Of a DNA stretch of 58,462 bases, positions 55,782 through 58,462 are shown one piece after another. The stretch's first letter is position 1, and every line of letters begins with the position of its first letter. This DNA comes from Flavobacteriaceae bacterium (GTDB lineage: Bacteria > Bacteroidota > Bacteroidia > Flavobacteriales > Flavobacteriaceae): positions 1-58,462 of the forward strand of contig JAFMMH010000003.1 of assembly GCA_017851655.1 (NCBI GenBank), given 5' to 3'. A program made the position numbers and the translations under genes. Below the pieces are notes generated by a model. That model did no database searches. It was not told where the DNA came from and worked only from the letters and a program-made list of their open reading frames with translations.

Positions 55782-56528
55782 ATGAATTTATTAGAAGGGA
55801 AAACTGCAATAATTACTGGAGCCAGCCGAGGAATTGGAAGAGGTATTGCTAAAGTATTTACAGAAAACGGTTGTGCTGTTGCATTTACTTACAGTAGCAA
55901 TCAAGAAGCTGCTGATTCACTTTCCAAAGAACTCAGTGCCAATGGTGTTCAAGTAAAAGGATACCAGAGCAATGCTGCTAATTTTAATCAGGCGCAAGAG
56001 CTAGTCGACACTGTACTCAAAGATTTTGGAAGTTTAGATATTTTAATTAATAATGCTGGAATTACAAAGGACAATCTTTTAATGAGAATGAGTGAAGAAG
56101 ACTTTGATCAAGTGATAGAAGTCAACCTCAAATCTATTTTCAATATGACCAAAGCAGTACAGCGTACTTTTCTAAAACAGAGAAAAGGTTCATTAATTCA
56201 CATGAGTTCTGTAGTAGGAGTAAAAGGCAACGCTGGTCAATCAAATTATGCCGCTTCCAAAGCTGGGATTATTGGTTTTTCAAAATCAATTGCCTTAGAG
56301 CTTGGATCTAGAAATATAAGATCCAATGTAATAGCCCCAGGCTTTATAGAAACTGAAATGACTGCCAAACTATCTGAGGACATTGTCCAAGGATGGAGAG
56401 ACGGTATTCCACTAAAAAGGGGTGGACAGCCAGAAGATGTAGCAAATGCTTGTGTCTTTTTGGCTTCTGATCTTTCTAGTTATATAACTGGACAAGTGCT
56501 CCATGTAGATGGAGGAATGTTAACTTAA
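55782..56528 (+). CDS. fabG: 3-oxoacyl-ACP reductase FabG
   Basis: 248 residues; NADPH-dependent reduction of 3-oxoacyl-ACP in fatty-acid elongation. AIITGASRGIGRGIAKVF, NNAGITKDNLLMRMSEEDFD, the Ser in HMSSVVGVKGNAGQ, Tyr and Lys in YAASKAGIIGFSK, and IAPGFIETEMT are all FabG-typical. The ATG at 55782 (MNLLEGKTAII) is the start; the frame opens earlier inside sucD, which is rejected. It is 8 bases after sucD, so co-transcription is likely, close to the lipid A genes that also use hydroxyacyl-ACP. Confidence 0.93.
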   Translation: MNLLEGKTAIITGASRGIGRGIAKVFTENGCAVAFTYSSNQEAADSLSKELSANGVQVKGYQSNAANFNQAQELVDTVLKDFGSLDILINNAGITKDNLLMRMSEEDFDQVIEVNLKSIFNMTKAVQRTFLKQRKGSLIHMSSVVGVKGNAGQSNYAASKAGIIGFSKSIALELGSRNIRSNVIAPGFIETEMTAKLSEDIVQGWRDGIPLKRGGQPEDVANACVFLASDLSSYITGQVLHVDGGMLT

Positions 56529-56544
56529 ATCTTAAAAAAAAATC

Positions 56545-57363
56545 ATGCAAAAATTACCAAAAATTGGACTACCTATCATTTTACTAGTAGTCGTCTTACT
56601 TATTTTCGTCTCTAAATCTTCAATTAATATTGGATATGGAGAAGCGGGTGTTTTATTTAAAACATTCGGTGGAGGAGTTGTAACTGATAAACCTCCATTA
56701 GGAGAAGGGTTTCATATTATCGCACCTTGGAATAAGGTCTATATCTATAACGTTAAACAGCAAGAAGTCTTTGAAAGCAAAATGCAAGTCTTATCTTCTA
56801 ACGGATTAGAAATCAGTCTCGATATTTCGGTATTATATCAACCAAAAATTGATGAACTGGGCTTGTTACACAAAACAAAAGGTGAAAACTATCTCAACAT
56901 AATTATTATTCCTCAAATAAGAGCAGTCGCAAGATCTGTTGTTGGACGTTATACTCCAGAACAATTGTATTCTACAAAACGAGATGCTATTCAAAATGAA
57001 ATATTTGAAGAGACAAAAAAAGTAGTGGAGGATCAATATGTTCAGCTGAATGCAGTTTTAGTTCGTGATGTTACGTTACCTATCGCAATCCGAGAAGCAA
57101 TCGAACGTAAACTAAATCAAGAACAAGAAGCCTTAGAATATGAATTTAGAATTGAAAAGGCTACACAAGAAGCAGAACGTCAACGTATTGATGCAGAAGG
57201 AAAAGCTACTGCAAACAGAATTTTAAGTGCGTCATTGACTGATAAAATTCTTCAAGAAAAGGGAATTGAAGCTACTATAAAGCTATCCGAATCACCCAAT
57301 TCTAAGATAATTGTCATTGGAAGTGGAAAAAACGGTTTACCAATTATTTTAGGTAATCAATAA
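56545..57363 (+). CDS. Prohibitin/SPFH-family membrane protein
   Basis: 272 residues. One N-terminal membrane segment (GLPIILLVVVLLIFVS), then an SPFH/Band 7 domain (about 25-195; LGEGFHIIAPWNKVYIYNVK) and a Glu/Gln/Arg-rich coiled coil (about 185-225, EQEALEYEFRIEKATQEAER). Bacterial prohibitins form large ring-like assemblies at the membrane and are linked to protein quality control; the exact partner (for example FtsH) is not shown here. It ends the run starting at lpxD. Confidence 0.92.
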   Translation: MQKLPKIGLPIILLVVVLLIFVSKSSINIGYGEAGVLFKTFGGGVVTDKPPLGEGFHIIAPWNKVYIYNVKQQEVFESKMQVLSSNGLEISLDISVLYQPKIDELGLLHKTKGENYLNIIIIPQIRAVARSVVGRYTPEQLYSTKRDAIQNEIFEETKKVVEDQYVQLNAVLVRDVTLPIAIREAIERKLNQEQEALEYEFRIEKATQEAERQRIDAEGKATANRILSASLTDKILQEKGIEATIKLSESPNSKIIVIGSGKNGLPIILGNQ

Positions 57364-57389
57364 GCAATACTTTATTTAAATATTTTAAA

Positions 57390-57397
57390 TATATTTG
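57390..57397 (+). promoter_or_regulatory. -7 element of the his operon leader
   Basis: TATATTTG, full TANNTTTG match, 9 bases before the hisL ATG (57406). No clear -33 TTTG lies 19 bases upstream. The predicted 5' leader is only about 4-5 bases. Confidence 0.55.
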
Positions 57398-57405
57398 CAG
57401 CTCAA

Positions 57406-57462
57406 ATGACAACAAAGACAATACATATACATCATAGTAACACTCATTCAAACGAGATGTAA
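57406..57462 (+). CDS. hisL: Histidine operon leader peptide
   Basis: Eighteen codons, reading M-T-T-K-T-I-H-I-H-H-S-N-T-H-S-N-E-M, with stop TAA at 57460-57462. Histidine takes 4 of 18 positions (codons 7, 9, 10, 14), three of them within four codons. It sits 68 bases before hisG, after a -7 element and just before a perfect terminator. This is the architecture of ribosome-mediated attenuation. It is too short for standard gene finders. Its product has no expected function beyond translation itself. Confidence 0.85.
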   Translation: MTTKTIHIHHSNTHSNEM

Positions 57463-57517
57463 TATGATGTCTATGGATCTATTACAAACCCGTTTGAGAG
57501 ATCAGACGGGTTTTTTT
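57429..57517 (+). promoter_or_regulatory. His operon attenuator (alternative hairpins)
   Basis: Three pairings are visible. ACATCATA (57429-57436, over the His codons) pairs with TATGATGT (57463-57470). TCAAACG (57448-57454) pairs perfectly with CGTTTGA (57491-57497), the 5' arm of the terminator, which would make an antiterminator. The terminator pairs 57486-57497 with 57502-57513. A ribosome stalled at the His codons would leave TCAAACG free to block the terminator; one that reaches the stop would cover it and let the terminator form. Consistent with histidine-scarcity readthrough. Confidence 0.75.
57486..57517 (+). terminator. Intrinsic terminator in the his leader
   Basis: AAACCCGT (57486-57493) pairs with ACGGGTTT (57506-57513), continuing through a T-G wobble and TGA/TCA to a GAGA loop (57498-57501): 12 pairs in all, then a run of seven T's (57511-57517). 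It lies upstream of hisG (57531), so it only makes sense as a regulated terminator. Confidence 0.9.
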
Positions 57518-57530
57518 ATTAAAAAATGAT

Positions 57531-58382
57531 ATGGTACGAATAGCAATTCAAAAATCAGGAAGACTTAATGAAGACTCATTAGGCTTATTAAAAAGCTGTG
57601 GTATTTCTATTGATAATGGCAAAGATCAACTCAAGGCAGCTGCAAGAAACTTTCCTATGGAGGTATTTTATCTTCGTAATGGGGATATTCCACAGTATAT
57701 GCGTGATGGTGTTGTTGATTTGGCTATTCTAGGAGAAAACTTGCTAGTTGAAAAAGGGGAAGACCTTCAGGTAATTGAACAATTGGGATTTTCAAAATGC
57801 AGAGTGTCTATAGCAGTTCCGAAAAACATTGCTTTTAATGGAGCTCAAGATCTTGAAGGTAAGCGGATCGCTACCTCATATCCAAACACGGTTAATGCTT
57901 TTTTAGAAGCGAATCAAATCAGCGCTGATTTACATATTATCAATGGTTCAGTGGAGATAGCACCCAATATTGGTTTGGCAGATGCCATTTGTGATATCGT
58001 TTCCAGTGGAAGTACATTATTCAAGAATAATTTAAAAGAGGTCATTGAAATTACGCGTTCACAAGCTGTTTTGGTTCAAGCACCTTCCGTATCTACTGAG
58101 GCAAAACAAACCATTGAAAAATTACGATTTAGAATTCAAGCAGTTTTAAGAGCCAAACAATCTAAATATATTTTACTTAATGCACCCAACAATAAAATTG
58201 ATGCGATCAGTAAAATTCTCCCAGTATTAAAAAGTCCAACGGTTTTACCCCTTGCACAAGATGGATGGAGTTCTTTACACTCCGTGGTAAATGCGGTAGA
58301 TTTTTGGGAAGTTATCGACCAATTAAAAGCAGAAGGAGCAGAAGATATTTTGGTTTGCCCTATTGAAAAAATGGTGTTATAA
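57531..58382 (+). CDS. hisG: ATP phosphoribosyltransferase, long form
   Basis: First histidine-pathway enzyme, ATP plus PRPP to phosphoribosyl-ATP. Length is 283 residues, the long hexameric form with a C-terminal ACT-like regulatory domain (from about 205) that binds histidine for feedback inhibition; it does not need HisZ. IAIQKSGRLNEDSLGLLKSC at the N-terminus, DIPQYMRDGVVDLAILGENLL, and ADAICDIVSSGSTLFKNNL (PRPP-binding). So the operon is controlled both at transcription (attenuator) and at enzyme level. Its stop shares a base with the hisD start. Confidence 0.96.
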   Translation: MVRIAIQKSGRLNEDSLGLLKSCGISIDNGKDQLKAAARNFPMEVFYLRNGDIPQYMRDGVVDLAILGENLLVEKGEDLQVIEQLGFSKCRVSIAVPKNIAFNGAQDLEGKRIATSYPNTVNAFLEANQISADLHIINGSVEIAPNIGLADAICDIVSSGSTLFKNNLKEVIEITRSQAVLVQAPSVSTEAKQTIEKLRFRIQAVLRAKQSKYILLNAPNNKIDAISKILPVLKSPTVLPLAQDGWSSLHSVVNAVDFWEVIDQLKAEGAEDILVCPIEKMVL

Positions 58383-58462
58383 TGAAGCAATATATCAATC
58401 CTTCATCTTCTACTTGGGCTTCACTTATTGAGCGTCCCACAGAGAAATACGAAACCCTAGAA
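58382..58462 (+). CDS. hisD: Histidinol dehydrogenase, N-terminus only (window edge)
   Basis: 27 codons visible, overlapping the hisG stop (TAATG) by one base. The reading MKQYINPSSSTWASLIERPT resembles the N-terminal segment of HisD, which is the usual gene after hisG in Bacteroidota and other phyla. The assignment rests mainly on position and on the ERPT segment; the catalytic part is outside the window. Confidence 0.75.
   Translation, partial: MKQYINPSSSTWASLIERPTEKYETLE

Overview
The window is a compact, AT-rich chromosomal segment from a member of the Bacteroidota, most likely a marine-type Flavobacteriaceae. The evidence is: (i) repeated TANNTTTG -7 promoter elements and a general lack of Shine-Dalgarno sequences; (ii) a fused LpxC-FabZ protein; (iii) PorX, the response regulator/PglZ protein of the type IX secretion system; (iv) typical flavobacterial forms of ClpB, topoisomerase IV, PEP carboxylase, DUF2007 and SulP proteins. 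I see no insertion sequence, prophage, CRISPR array, rRNA or tRNA. This is core genome, not an island.

Layout. 1-3009 (minus) holds serA (cut by the left edge), serC and a LuxC-type acyl-CoA reductase, divergent from a dicluster ferredoxin. 3405-8143 has a ChbG-like deacetylase, ychF, a YhhN membrane protein, a SulP transporter and a Dabb protein. 8294-13160 is topoisomerase IV (parE, parC). 13157-14712 (minus) has TerC, a small lipoprotein and an XRE regulator, divergent from an M14 carboxypeptidase, an Lrp regulator and ppc. 19220-24267 (minus) has aroB, a dienelactone hydrolase, smpB and clpB. 24655-30413 has glyA, a thioesterase, a glutamine cyclotransferase, the SRP RNA, an SDR, a transaldolase-family enzyme and a thioredoxin-fold lipoprotein. 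30510-39320 has an ABC-F ATPase, a sodium symporter, two small unknowns, pheT and recG. 39388-49804 has a patatin, an M20 peptidase, a UvrD/PcrA helicase, a YrdC-domain protein, a Gfo/Idh oxidoreductase, pcm, proline dehydrogenase, tsaE and porX. 49826-57363 is an HD phosphohydrolase followed by the lpxD, lpxC-fabZ, lpxA, efp, sucD, fabG, prohibitin run. 57390-58462 starts the histidine operon with a leader peptide and attenuator, then hisG and the first codons of hisD.

Themes. Serine synthesis (serA, serC) and serine use (glyA) are both present. Lipid A synthesis is tied to fatty-acid genes (fabZ fusion, fabG). Translation quality and support is well represented (smpB, efp, pheT, tsaE, a YrdC protein, ABC-F, SRP RNA). 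Genes are packed so tightly that many convergent pairs overlap at their 3' ends.

The most interesting signals are not new protein families but regulatory DNA: a complete histidine attenuator with an 18-codon leader peptide, a set of genes whose -7 promoter element sits so close to the start codon that the transcripts should be leaderless, and a repeated operator-like motif beside the XRE regulator. Protein oddities are an ABC-F ATPase with a degenerate second nucleotide-binding domain and a thioredoxin-fold lipoprotein without its redox cysteines. Nothing in the window looks like an undescribed defence or mobile system.
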